Notes under the pieces: model-generated
What the model saw: the letters and a program-made list of their open reading frames with translations, nothing else
The model's database searches: none
What the model was told of the DNA's origin: nothing
Assembly: GCA_016765535.1 (NCBI GenBank)
Contig: JAESPQ010000024.1
Coordinates: 14,392-78,391 of the forward strand
Direction of reading: 5' to 3'
DNA: 64,000 nt
Source: Alteromonadaceae bacterium
GTDB taxonomy: Bacteria; Pseudomonadota; Gammaproteobacteria; Enterobacterales; Alteromonadaceae
Made by a program: the position numbers and the translations under genes
Shown: positions 33,286-42,191 of the stretch, one piece after another
Numbering within the stretch: the first letter of the stretch is position 1
How the letters are laid out: each line of letters opens with the position of its first letter

Positions 33286-33597
33286 TCAAGCATTAACAAA
33301 ATACCAACTAACAAAAGCAATCCAACTTAGTACTAATAATACCCAAGGTAAACGCTTGCCCTGTGGTTTAGGGACTTCAATAGTTTCTATATCATTTACT
33401 TTCGCTTTTAAGCTAGCTTTACGTATTTTATCACGTTCTCGAGATTTTTTATTTAGTTGTTTTTTGTACTCGGCAATACCTTTTTCAATGCCTTGTGATA
33501 TCAGTTTAGTTTGTTCTTTGGTTTGATTAGGTCGCTGTGTTCCTTTGGCCAATTTCATCGCTTTTTCTTGCGTTTCTTTTGATATTTTATTCATCAT
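33286..33597 (-). CDS. DUF2956-like small membrane protein
   Basis: NKISKETQEKAMKLAKGTQRPNQTKEQTKLISQGIEKGIAEYKKQ and C-terminal TM. The N-terminal extension to 33693 lies in a repeat and is not counted. Confidence 0.7.
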   Translation of the reverse strand: MMNKISKETQEKAMKLAKGTQRPNQTKEQTKLISQGIEKGIAEYKKQLNKKSRERDKIRKASLKAKVNDIETIEVPKPQGKRLPWVLLVLSWIAFVSWYFVNA

Positions 33598-33633
33598 CTT
33601 TACCATTTTATCTTTACTGATGTAGGGTTGTGG

Positions 33634-33753
33634 TATATACCCAAACCACCTGAAGATGCAGATTTCAGCTGGAATTAGAAACGCTTTAGGCAAGGCAGAT
33701 GAATGTAGTCATAGTTATTCTATTTCAAATTCATCTAACGCAGCATAAAGCTT
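33634..33753 (-). repeat. structured intergenic repeat, family 3 copy C
   Basis: Reverse strand reads ttatgctgcgtta-gatgaat...gaataactatga...attcatc-tgccttgcct...aattccagctga; aligns with 40.4, 44.3 and 46.7 kb copies. Confidence 0.85.
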
Positions 33754-33809
33754 CATAAAGTCATGATAACACTTCCCATTAAGGGAAAATCAACTATGTT
33801 ACAGTGGCT

Positions 33810-34376
33810 TTATGCAAATTGTTGATACCATTCAACTTCACTGATCAAATCTTTTGTCGATTCTAATTGGTCAATAAAAGTTAACCCGTTTAAATGGTCT
33901 AATTCATGTTGAAAAATACGGGCAATAAAGCCAGTTAATTCTTTTTGCTGCTCATTACCTTGTTGATCAAAATAACGTACAGAAATCTGACTGTGCCTTG
34001 GCACTAAGCCGCGCATACTAGGCACACTTAAACAACCTTCCCAACCTTTTACTTTTTCGCTTGAATAATGCAATATTTCAGGATTAATAATCGCTGTTGG
34101 AGCCATTAATGGTGCGTCGGGATATCGGGTATTAGGTTTAGAACACATAATAAAAATGCGCACACTGTGATGGATTTGCGGTGCGGCAATACCCACCCCA
34201 CCAGCTTCAGATACCGCTATCATCATTTGATTAATTAATTGCTGGCATTCATCGCTAAGAATGTTTGTAACTGCTGCCGCCTTTTGTCTTAATATCGCAT
34301 GGCCTAATTGAGCAATGGAATAAGCCCTGTTTTTATTGTGTTTTTCTAATTTGAACTTAATCATTTTCTCTGACAC
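33810..34376 (-). CDS. def: peptide deformylase
   Basis: All three PDF motifs: GVGIAAPQ, EGCLS, HELDHLNG. Confidence 0.93.
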   Translation of the reverse strand: MSEKMIKFKLEKHNKNRAYSIAQLGHAILRQKAAAVTNILSDECQQLINQMMIAVSEAGGVGIAAPQIHHSVRIFIMCSKPNTRYPDAPLMAPTAIINPEILHYSSEKVKGWEGCLSVPSMRGLVPRHSQISVRYFDQQGNEQQKELTGFIARIFQHELDHLNGLTFIDQLESTKDLISEVEWYQQFA

Positions 34377-34553
34377 AACTAAATAACCTTTGATTTAATA
34401 TTTTGCTGCATTGTATAAGTGCTGGTAAATAAATTCTAGTGTTCATCATTGTTAGTTAACTAAGCATCACCGAGTAAATAAATTAATTATGCATCGTGTT
34501 TTTACTGTGATCAAAGGTATAATCTATCTATTCAATTCTACGAAGCATTACAA

Positions 34554-34919
34554 ATGATGAACAATAATAGCAGCACACTTAACGATTTTTTGGCGCAAGC
34601 CAAACCAAGCCAAATGTTATGGGCATTACAAGACAAAAAGAGTGAAGGTTGGGTGGTGCTCGATTCAATTGCTTATGAAAATACCGAAGTGATGCCGCTT
34701 TGGTCAAGCGCTGAATTAGCTCAACAACATTGTATTGAAGAATGGGGAAATTATATTCCTGGTGAAATTTCATTATCAAGCTGGTTTGAGTTTTGGCTTG
34801 AAGATTTAAACCAAGATGGCGTTATTGTTGGTATAAATTGGCAAGGCGATGATAACTGTCTGGAAATGGAGCTGGCTGATTTCACTCAAGCATTAGCTCA
34901 AATTGAATCATTGAAATAG
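34554..34919 (+). CDS. DUF2750-like protein
   Basis: GWVVLDS...EVMPLWSSAELAQQHCIEEWGNYIPGEISLSSWFEFWLEDLNQDGVIVGINW. Confidence 0.7.
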   Translation: MMNNNSSTLNDFLAQAKPSQMLWALQDKKSEGWVVLDSIAYENTEVMPLWSSAELAQQHCIEEWGNYIPGEISLSSWFEFWLEDLNQDGVIVGINWQGDDNCLEMELADFTQALAQIESLK

Positions 34920-34955
34920 CCGATTTATTACATTTAATCATCAACATGCTACAAA

Positions 34956-35378
34956 CTAGTGGCGTATATACTCAGTTATTTGATTTATATCACTTACCAC
35001 CTGTTTAATCGGTGTTGTGTAATAAGTAGCAATTAACATAACACGCTGTAGTTCGGGGTTTGTTAATAAAGCCTGTTCTCGACATAGTTTGCTCGCTGCT
35101 TGCATGCAAAGAGAGTAATTAGTTTGATCTACTTCTTGTTGTTTACTTTCAATTTCTATTAATGCCAATAAAGCGGTAAGTTCATGATCAGCTAATGGGG
35201 CGAAGTTTTTATTAGCACATAAATAAGCTTCAATAGGCGTTAAGTTTTGTTGATCACGTTGGCACAACCCATCGCGTAATGCTTCATTACTTTCAAATAA
35301 CATCATTGATCGTAAATAATTAAATGGTGGTGAGGGAGGGGTTGCTATCAATTGATTATTAGTAAATAAGTAATGCAA
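34956..35378 (-). CDS. hypothetical protein
   Basis: Long ORF, no recognised family. Confidence 0.55.
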   Translation of the reverse strand: MHYLFTNNQLIATPPSPPFNYLRSMMLFESNEALRDGLCQRDQQNLTPIEAYLCANKNFAPLADHELTALLALIEIESKQQEVDQTNYSLCMQAASKLCREQALLTNPELQRVMLIATYYTTPIKQVVSDINQITEYIRH

Positions 35379-35419
35379 AACATTGCGTTTTAGGCGATCT
35401 GTTTTGCTGAAATTATCCT

Positions 35420-35686
35420 CTATTTGTAATGCTGGAGTAAAAAAATCAAAGTGTCGAGAGTTTTTATTTTGGTAATAAGAGTAGATAAAATCCCTTTGTT
35501 TTTTATAAAACTAGTTGCCAATTCTTGATAAAAAGCAAAACTAGATGATTTTATCTGCCCTTGTTGAAATAAAAATCCTAATTGAGCAATGTTATCGTTT
35601 TCACTCGAATTTAAATAATGTTGTAGCAAAGCTTTTAGGTCATTTTTTGTCAATAAACTGATCAATGTCTGTAAAGGTGTCTGCAT
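35420..35686 (-). CDS. hypothetical protein
   Basis: ORF in same orientation as its neighbour; no recognised family. Confidence 0.45.
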   Translation of the reverse strand: MQTPLQTLISLLTKNDLKALLQHYLNSSENDNIAQLGFLFQQGQIKSSSFAFYQELATSFIKNKGILSTLITKIKTLDTLIFLLQHYK

Positions 35687-35842
35687 TGTTTAGCCTTGTT
35701 CGCTATTTGTTATTATTTAGCTATTTAAGTATATCTTGTATAATACAAACTGCATTAATTTTATAACCCCAGTAATGTTATTTTTGTGTAGCATAATAAC
35801 CAAATAAATGAAGCCTTGGGGCACTGAATTTAAAACAAGAGG

Positions 35843-36631
35843 ATGTATTTAGTGAAAGTAATAATTTCAGCAAGTAATGATTTTATGAAATGGTTAGGTT
35901 TAGATTTACCCCGTATTTCAAGTATAGATGGTAAGCGAGTTGGCACCCAAACTATAACCTCAGATGAGAGTACCTTATCATGGCAATGCCAAGCATTAAG
36001 AGAACACTCGCGTTCGCAAGTTGCCACGGTTATTGCGGTAGAAGCCAGTAGTCGTTATTGCATTATTTTTCCTAATTTAGTGAAAATGACCATGGCGGAA
36101 TTTGAGCAAGAATTAAAAAGGCGTTGGCTTAAAGAAGCCCTAATTATGGCGGTTGAAAGTGGCGCAGTCGATAGTACCGATACCCACGTAATGAAAAAAC
36201 AATTTATTGATACCACAATGGCATTTACATGGTTTAAAAACACCGATTTGAGTGTTAATGGTCATGTTGCCGATACCGAGCAATGGATCAGATCTGGCTT
36301 GGTACTGCACAGAATTAACTCCCTTGGTGAAATTGAAGCGTTTGAGCTAGCTTTTGATATCAATAAAATGAGAAAAAAAGTTAAGATCAGCACTCAGAAA
36401 AGGTTACACCAAAGCTTTGTTCCTGTCGCTAGGTTGTTAGATGATGCTTTGTTTCGTTTTGCTCAAGGTTTAAGCGCTGATAAATATCCCAATACCGATA
36501 CGGGAAACTTTCCTAGCCCTTATGAACATTACCGTCAAAAAATACAAAACAAGCTGGTTGCGCATGGTGTAAATGAAGAAAAAACATCAAATGTTATCTA
36601 CCTTGAACAATATAAAAGTGTGAAAAAATGA
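35843..36631 (+). CDS. hypothetical protein
   Basis: 262-aa ORF without opposing long ORF; family not recognised. Confidence 0.6.
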   Translation: MYLVKVIISASNDFMKWLGLDLPRISSIDGKRVGTQTITSDESTLSWQCQALREHSRSQVATVIAVEASSRYCIIFPNLVKMTMAEFEQELKRRWLKEALIMAVESGAVDSTDTHVMKKQFIDTTMAFTWFKNTDLSVNGHVADTEQWIRSGLVLHRINSLGEIEAFELAFDINKMRKKVKISTQKRLHQSFVPVARLLDDALFRFAQGLSADKYPNTDTGNFPSPYEHYRQKIQNKLVAHGVNEEKTSNVIYLEQYKSVKK

Positions 36632-36819
36632 GTTATAAGCCACTCTATAAAATTACCAACGAAATCTTAAATTTAGTCGCTCAAATAAGCCAATTAATTG
36701 GTAATTGGACAGCAAGCAATGATGCACAATTATCACCAAGATTAAGGCGAGGTAACCGATTACGTACCATTCAAGCGTCCTTGGCGATTGAAAATAACAC
36801 ACTAACCAATCGGTTATAG
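36628..36819 (+). pseudogene. Fic-family protein N-terminal remnant
   Basis: YKITNEILNLVAQISQLIG...LSPRLRRGNRLRTIQASLAIENNTLT resembles the Fic N-terminal domain, then stops; no HPFxxGNG motif follows. Confidence 0.7.
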
Positions 36820-36992
36820 CTCGATTGGAAAGCGCCGAAGGAAATCCGACAATTAAAACACTAACTAGGTATGCAGAAGCACTTGGGGGCATCTACAAAT
36901 CAACATCACTTAAACAAAGCGAATATTATCAAGCGTATTTAACGTCAGATAAAGCGCCTATAAAAAGTGATCATGTTTCAAGTTTTCCATAA
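36807..36992 (+). pseudogene. XRE-type HTH (antitoxin-like) C-terminal remnant
   Basis: Frame shifted relative to the Fic remnant: QSVIARLESAEGNPTIKTLTRYAEALGGIYKSTSLKQSEYYQAYLTSDKAPIKSDHVSSFP*. Confidence 0.75.
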
Positions 36993-37345
36993 AGGCATTA
37001 ATGATATTCTGAGTGAGCAAGGTAAGCTTACTTTTAGACTACCAAGAAGATAAAAGTCCACAAAAACTATCAATGTTCACGATAAGAACTCGGGAAGTAT
37101 CAATGAATTATTCACTCAAAGGGGCGGAAGTTATAATTTTATTTATGAAAGGGCGCCAGATAATATAATTGAAAGTTTCAGTGAATCAGAACCTAGCTCA
37201 ATTCGTGTTTTAAATAATACATAGATCACTACTTTAGGTGTCATTATTGTACAAGTACTCACATTGCATTTTATTGTAGCACAACGAGTTTTATCAGCTA
37301 TTGTTTAAATAGCGTTTCTTCTTTTTGTATTTTTTAGGTAGCAGC

Positions 37346-38272
37346 ATGATCAAAAAATTATTATTTCTTATTTTTAGTGGCTTACTGGTGTCGTGTGGAG
37401 GAACGGGTGACAACACTTCAAACACGCCGCCAGTGGTTAACAATCCACTTGAAATAATTCCTATCCATGATACGGTGCCTAATGTTGATTACATTAATGC
37501 CAATGATATTATCTTGTATGTTGGTTTTGAAAATAACCAAGTTGGTACATACACCGAAGAATTATTTGACGCTGATTTTGATAATCACTGGCAAAGAATA
37601 GATGGCATTGCTGCTATCATTGATAACAATGACAATAAAAAATTAGCTATAACCAGCCCCGCAAATAAGTATAAAAAAGGCTTATGGGCAGGTAAAGACT
37701 TAGCCGAATATAATGAATTATATTTGTCGTTTAAAGTGAACTTTGATAAAGAGTATGATTTTTCCTTAGGTGGAAAACTTCCTGGCCTCGGTGCCTTAAA
37801 TACAAACTTACGCGATGCAGACAATAACCAACTGACTCCGACAGGCTGTAAGGTTATTACCAAAGATCCCGATGCTGGTTTTAGTTTACGCAGCATGTTT
37901 AAAGAAAATGGCAAAGCTATTGGTTATTTTTATTATCAAAATAACCCAAGCACCGATAATTGTGGTGAGCAAGTTCCTTATATGTACAATGGTACAAGCT
38001 TCGCTTTTAAAAGAGAAAAAACGTATTTAATCGAGCAGTATGTAAAAATGAATGACGCTGGTTTAGCTAATGGTATTGTTACGATACATGTGAATGGATT
38101 TAAAGTGTTAGAAAAAACAGGGCTAATGTTTAGTGAAAATCGCTTGTATAAAATTAACCAACTATTCATTAATATTTGGCATGGCGGTAATTCTATTGAT
38201 TGGGCGCCTAGTGTAAATTCAACGGTAGTGCTTGATGATGTTGCGTTAAGTAGTGTTGCATTGAGTTATTAA
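37346..38272 (+). CDS. lipoprotein with possible polysaccharide-lyase-14-like fold
   Basis: Lipobox LLVSCGG; LGGKLPGLG, GFSLRSMFKENGKAIGYFYYQ, and INIWHGG motifs; family assignment tentative. Confidence 0.55.
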   Translation: MIKKLLFLIFSGLLVSCGGTGDNTSNTPPVVNNPLEIIPIHDTVPNVDYINANDIILYVGFENNQVGTYTEELFDADFDNHWQRIDGIAAIIDNNDNKKLAITSPANKYKKGLWAGKDLAEYNELYLSFKVNFDKEYDFSLGGKLPGLGALNTNLRDADNNQLTPTGCKVITKDPDAGFSLRSMFKENGKAIGYFYYQNNPSTDNCGEQVPYMYNGTSFAFKREKTYLIEQYVKMNDAGLANGIVTIHVNGFKVLEKTGLMFSENRLYKINQLFINIWHGGNSIDWAPSVNSTVVLDDVALSSVALSY

Positions 38273-38500
38273 TATAGGTCAATCATAGCTGTCGGGTGAC
38301 ATTCTGTTGGATTACGTTATAACTTAGTCAGCGAACTATAATCCACATTATAATGCGCGTTTTATTAAATCTCACTGTGCTGAATAAATGTGTGGTAGTA
38401 AATGTACAAAGGATCACTTTGTTGTGTGAACACTCTATTTTTTGAAATGTAAGTAAATGTCTTATGTAATGGTTTAGGTTTGTTTTGTAGGATATGTATT

Positions 38501-38749
38501 ATGGCTCGCACAATGACTGTTGATACAGGTGAAGAATTACGTGGTTTTGTTGAAAGCTTAGTTGAATCTGGCAGTTACAAAACCAACAGCGAAGTGATCC
38601 GTGATGGACTCCGTTTATTCCAAGAAAAACAAGCTGCTTCAAAACTTGAAACGCTTCGTAAATTGATTGATGAAGGCGAAAATAGCGGAGAAGCTGTTGA
38701 TTGGAATGTTAATGACTTTTTAAGCCAAATGAAAAAGAATAAATACTAA
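38501..38749 (+). CDS. parD: type II antitoxin, ParD/CopG family
   Basis: ARTMTVDTGEELRGFVESLVESGSYKTNSEVIRDGLRLFQEKQAASKLETLRKLIDEGENSG. Confidence 0.92.
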   Translation: MARTMTVDTGEELRGFVESLVESGSYKTNSEVIRDGLRLFQEKQAASKLETLRKLIDEGENSGEAVDWNVNDFLSQMKKNKY

Positions 38750-38751
38750 AA

Positions 38752-39056
38752 ATGGCAAAAGCTGCGCATTTTCAACTACGCCAACAAGCCGTACAAGATT
38801 TAGATAATATATATATCACTATAGTATACGAGAGTTTGGTACTGCAAGAGCTGAACAATACATTAGGGATTTAGATAAATCATTCTATCAACTAGCTAAA
38901 GCTCCTGCTTTAGGTCGAAAGTATGATCATGTAAGATCTGGGTTGTTGGCATTTAACGTAGTATATCATATCGTATTTTTTAGGCTGTCTACAGATGGTA
39001 TCCTTATATTGAGGGTTTTGCACAAATTTATGGATTTTAATCGTCACTTGATTTGA
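38752..39056 (+). pseudogene. parE: ParE toxin with 2-bp frameshift in an (AT)5 tract (pseudogene or switchable)
   Basis: Frame 1 MAKAAHFQLRQQAVQDLDNIY; after removing one AT at 38807-38816: HYSIREFGTARAEQYIRDLDKSFYQLAKAPALGRKYDHVRSGLLAFNVVYHIVFFRLSTDGILILRVLHKFMDFNRHLI*. Confidence 0.92.
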
Positions 39057-39097
39057 CTCTTACTATAAAATGATAGAAATCAAGCTACTAAAATTAT

Positions 39098-39667
39098 CTA
39101 TGCAATGAAAGCTTGGCACCAAGCAGGTAAAGGATCGATTTGCTGTGTGATCACACCATTTTTGATGGTTATGACTTTTTGAAAAGGTTTTTCTAAACTG
39201 GAATTATCAAATACAATAAAGTTATCGCTAAGTTGTGCTGCAACAGCAACATTTTTTAAGGTACGTGGAATGCGTGAATGAATTTTATCTTCAGGAACAC
39301 TATGCCCACCTTGATCCACTCTATTAATTACCCTAGCAACATTAAGCTCAGCATTTTTAACATGTATAAAAACTAAATTTATGCTGTAGCCTAAGGTTTT
39401 AGCCTTAGCAACAAAATCAATTTTTGATGGGTGAGAAAAAACTGTTTCAAAACAAAATGAACGACCTTTTGTTAATAAATCTTCGCGCATCTTTTCGGCA
39501 ATGCGAGCCGCTTCATAACTGTATTTTTCTGCTTCATCTGCAAAAATGGACTTAGCTATTTCATCAGCATTAACAAAAGCAATGCCTTTAGGTTTTAAAA
39601 ATGCATTGAAGAAAGTTGTTTTGCCAGCACCATTACCACCAGTTAGTAACCATAAAGATTTAGTCAT
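39098..39667 (-). CDS. zeta-toxin-like P-loop kinase
   Basis: LWLLTGGNGAGKTTFFNAFL Walker A; FVNADEIAKS; FETVFSHPSK; follows an antitoxin-like ORF. Confidence 0.82.
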   Translation of the reverse strand: MTKSLWLLTGGNGAGKTTFFNAFLKPKGIAFVNADEIAKSIFADEAEKYSYEAARIAEKMREDLLTKGRSFCFETVFSHPSKIDFVAKAKTLGYSINLVFIHVKNAELNVARVINRVDQGGHSVPEDKIHSRIPRTLKNVAVAAQLSDNFIVFDNSSLEKPFQKVITIKNGVITQQIDPLPAWCQAFIA

Positions 39668-40077
39668 TAATTTTTATGCTCAGCAACAAACGCACCATTT
39701 TTAAAATGCCCTAAAGTAACACTACCATTAGGTTTTACTTGTTCTAACAAACCAAGATAGTGTGAACTGGCTTGATATTTTATCGTGTTGTTAGCAATTG
39801 CTTTTTTAAGTTCATCGTTGTTTGAGCGAATTTCTACTTCTTGCATAAGTTCATCGAAGTCAATAACAGGATCAATGGTAGGTTTAACCGAAACTTTAGC
39901 TAAACCAGCACTTATTGATAGTAAAACTTCAGGGGATAAAATCTCACTCACCTTTTGACCTAATGATGCCCAATACTCAATTTGTTCAGCAGCACTACGG
40001 TGCATCAATGCACCAACAGCGGCTGCCGATTGCATGAGATTATTTTGAAGTCTGATCGGGGAATTCGCTTTTGCCAT
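39667..40077 (-). CDS. ParD-like antitoxin partner of zeta-type toxin
   Basis: SPIRLQNNLMQSAAAVGALMHRSAAEQIEYWASLGQKV is the ParD_like signature; abuts the kinase by 1 nt. Confidence 0.8.
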   Translation of the reverse strand: MAKANSPIRLQNNLMQSAAAVGALMHRSAAEQIEYWASLGQKVSEILSPEVLLSISAGLAKVSVKPTIDPVIDFDELMQEVEIRSNNDELKKAIANNTIKYQASSHYLGLLEQVKPNGSVTLGHFKNGAFVAEHKN

Positions 40078-40218
40078 AATGATTTCCTACAGTAAAATAT
40101 GTTTGTAGCAAAATGCTACGTACTTTTTATTCTAGCAAATTATATTCATTAGGCAAAATAATATCAGCTTACTTTTTTGTTTATCGAGCTATTTTAATTC
40201 TTTCTTGGGGATTGTGTT

Positions 40219-40532
40219 ATACCAATTTGATTAAATTTCTTCCCAACTCAGAGCTATGCTCGATGTTCAATAACAAGGCAAATTTGTTTAGATCTAGTTA
40301 TTCTAAATCAAATAAATTTAACGAAGTTAGTGGGCATCGAGCAAGCTCCCAAAGGGCGAGTTTAAAAGGCTTATATGCGGCGTTATTGATTTTGATAAGG
40401 AACCTGCATGGATGCAGGGTATTAGACAATGCAGGAGCATATTGTCCTGAATAACCATTATATTCAATCAATGCCTTGCCTCTAAGCCTTTTAATTCTCG
40501 CTGAGTGTGAAAGAACTTAATCAACTTGGTAT
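40219..40532. repeat. structured foldback/MITE-like element, family 3 copy B (with internal 48-bp insertion)
   Basis: Ends ataccaatttgattaa...ttaatcaacttggtat; internal arms gagctatgctcgatg/catcgagcaagctc and gcgagtttaaaaggctta/taagccttttaattctcgc. Confidence 0.88.
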
Positions 40533-40631
40533 TAATTGCATAAGCGATAAACTCAGCAGCATTAGTAAAATTATATTTAGCTTTTAAAGTGTCATATGTT
40601 TGCTATATTTTCGTTAGATGATTGGGAGTTT

Positions 40632-41033
40632 ATTATGACAATAGCCAGTAAAGTAAAAATGAGAATTAATCGCTCAAAGCGGTATGTTTTTGCGCGTGCT
40701 GACTTTACTGATATTGCGGGATATGATCAAGTAGGACGTGAGTTAAAAAAGCTTGTTGATACTGAATATTTATTACGTATAGGTTATGGACTTTATACTA
40801 AAGCAAGAAAAAACCGTATTACAGGTAACTTGATGGCAGCTTCTCCCGCAGGTGCTGATGGTGTTATTTTAGAAGCAATTGAAAAGCTCGGTATTGATTA
40901 TACCTTTGATGAATTTTCACAACGAAGTATTGATGGTGATAGCTTGCAAATACCTGCTTCATTTCAAATTATTACCAACAACCGCTTCAAGCGAAAAATT
41001 GTTGTAAATAATAGAGCGATTAATGCCAATTGA
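40632..41033 (+). CDS. DUF6088/AbiEi-like antitoxin
   Basis: ASKVKMRINRSKRYVFARADFTDIAGYDQVGRELKKLVDTEYLLRIGYGLYTKAR. Confidence 0.78.
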   Translation: MMTIASKVKMRINRSKRYVFARADFTDIAGYDQVGRELKKLVDTEYLLRIGYGLYTKARKNRITGNLMAASPAGADGVILEAIEKLGIDYTFDEFSQRSIDGDSLQIPASFQIITNNRFKRKIVVNNRAINAN

Positions 41034-41285
41034 TACAAGTTTATTCTAAGATGTTTCTGATGCTTTGGGCATGGGGAGGGGGATCCTGCCATTGTTGAAA
41101 AAGATTACTATGTTGTTGCACTGCTAAAGTTGCTGTCAGAATTTTCATCTGAGACTCACTCATTGGTATTTTCTGGTGGTACAGCATTAGCCAAATCGGG
41201 CATTAACACTCATCGAATGTCAGAAGATGTTGATATAAAAATCATTCCTAAAGATTTATCTGGTATTGATAAACAAAACTATTAG
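41023..41285 (+). pseudogene. AbiEii-type nucleotidyltransferase toxin, decayed and truncated
   Basis: MPIDTSLF-stop-DVSDALGMG, then frameshift in ggggaggggg to GDPAIVEKDYYVVALLKLLSEFSSETHSLVFSGGTALAKSGINTHRMSEDVDIKIIPKDLSGIDKQNY*. Confidence 0.85.
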
Positions 41286-41680
41286 TAAATACAACCCAAA
41301 CCAACTGCTATCACTGGTGCTAATACCCAGTTCGGAAATTTACACCATCAACTAACTTACCCTATTAATTTAATACCGCAGTTTTAGCAGCCTATACACA
41401 AACTCTATTACCCTATAGCAACGGATTAAATCCTTTTTTACTCGCACAATTTATTAATGATTAATGATTAATGAATAAGCTTTCTATCAATAGGTAAACT
41501 AATCAACCAAAACTCACTTACTCTAGGTAAAAGTAGTGCCCTAGTAAGGGGGATATTTCGTGCCTATTAACTACTTGGTATGACAGGATTAAATCACGTA
41601 TGGGATGCAGAATAAGTGGGGTAGGTGGATTTATTGGTGCTAGTGAGATCTATTATAGAATTCGACCAATCGATAGATAC

Positions 41681-41709
41681 AAAAAAGCCCTAACCGAGGT
41701 TAGGGCTTG
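41681..41709 (-). terminator. Rho-independent terminator of the tRNA unit
   Basis: Reverse strand aagccctaacctcggttagggctttttt. Confidence 0.88.
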
Positions 41710-41726
41710 ATGCTTCCTTTGAGGAA

Positions 41727-41802
<76 letters not shown>

Positions 41803-41921
41803 ACACAAAACTGTGTGCGATATTCTATTCAATTTTAATGTCTTACGAGAAGAACTTGAAAAATATCTTGGCACCGAAATAATGATTTACTTATAAAGTA
41901 ACATCACCACTTCTTTAATGA

Positions 41922-41997
41922 TGGTGCCTCGACCCGGAATCGAACCAGGGACACGAGGATTTTCAATCCTCTGCTCTACCGACTGAGCTATCGAGGC
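41922..41997 (-). tRNA. tRNA-Phe (GAA)
   Basis: GCCTCGATAGCTCAGTCGGTAGAGCAGAGGATTGAAAATCCTCGTGTCCCTGGTTCGATTCCGGGTCGAGGCACCA. Confidence 0.97.
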
Positions 41998-42077
41998 ACA
42001 ATAATAATTAACTAAACTTATATTTGTACTAATGTCTTCTTGTTAAGCTTTTTGGCTTTGCCTTGAAGACGGGCGCT

Positions 42078-42128
42078 ATTAGACTGTTTTTCCTTTTCGC
42101 CGTCAACCTTTTTTTTAAAAAAAAGGTT
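42078..42128 (-). promoter_or_regulatory. predicted stable-RNA promoter for the tRNA-Phe/tRNA-Thr unit
   Basis: Reverse strand: T8A8 tract, TTGACG (42101-42106), 17-bp spacer, TCTAAT (42078-42083), GC-rich discriminator GCGCCC. Confidence 0.8.
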
Positions 42129-42191
42129 TGTTTGGCGTTTTTTTCTGCGCATTGTCTTTAAATGAAGCAAAAACAGTCCAAATTGAGCTGA

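Noticed and set aside
33598-33693. N-terminal extension MPKAFLIPAEICIFRWFGYIPQPYISKDK of the DUF2956-like ORF
   Set aside because: Encoded by the intergenic repeat; internal ATG at about 33597 is the natural start.
37021-37224. Possible protein remnant (INVHDKNSGSINELFTQRGGSYNFIYERAPDNIIESF)
   Set aside because: Open stretch reads protein-like but no family is recognisable and there is no start codon context; needs BLASTX.
40113-40454. ORF of 113 aa on + strand
   Set aside because: Mostly inside the foldback element and its insertion; reading frame is fortuitous.
41453-41473. attaatg x3 tandem repeat
   Set aside because: Short AT-rich repeat in noncoding decayed sequence; could arise by chance and has no context.
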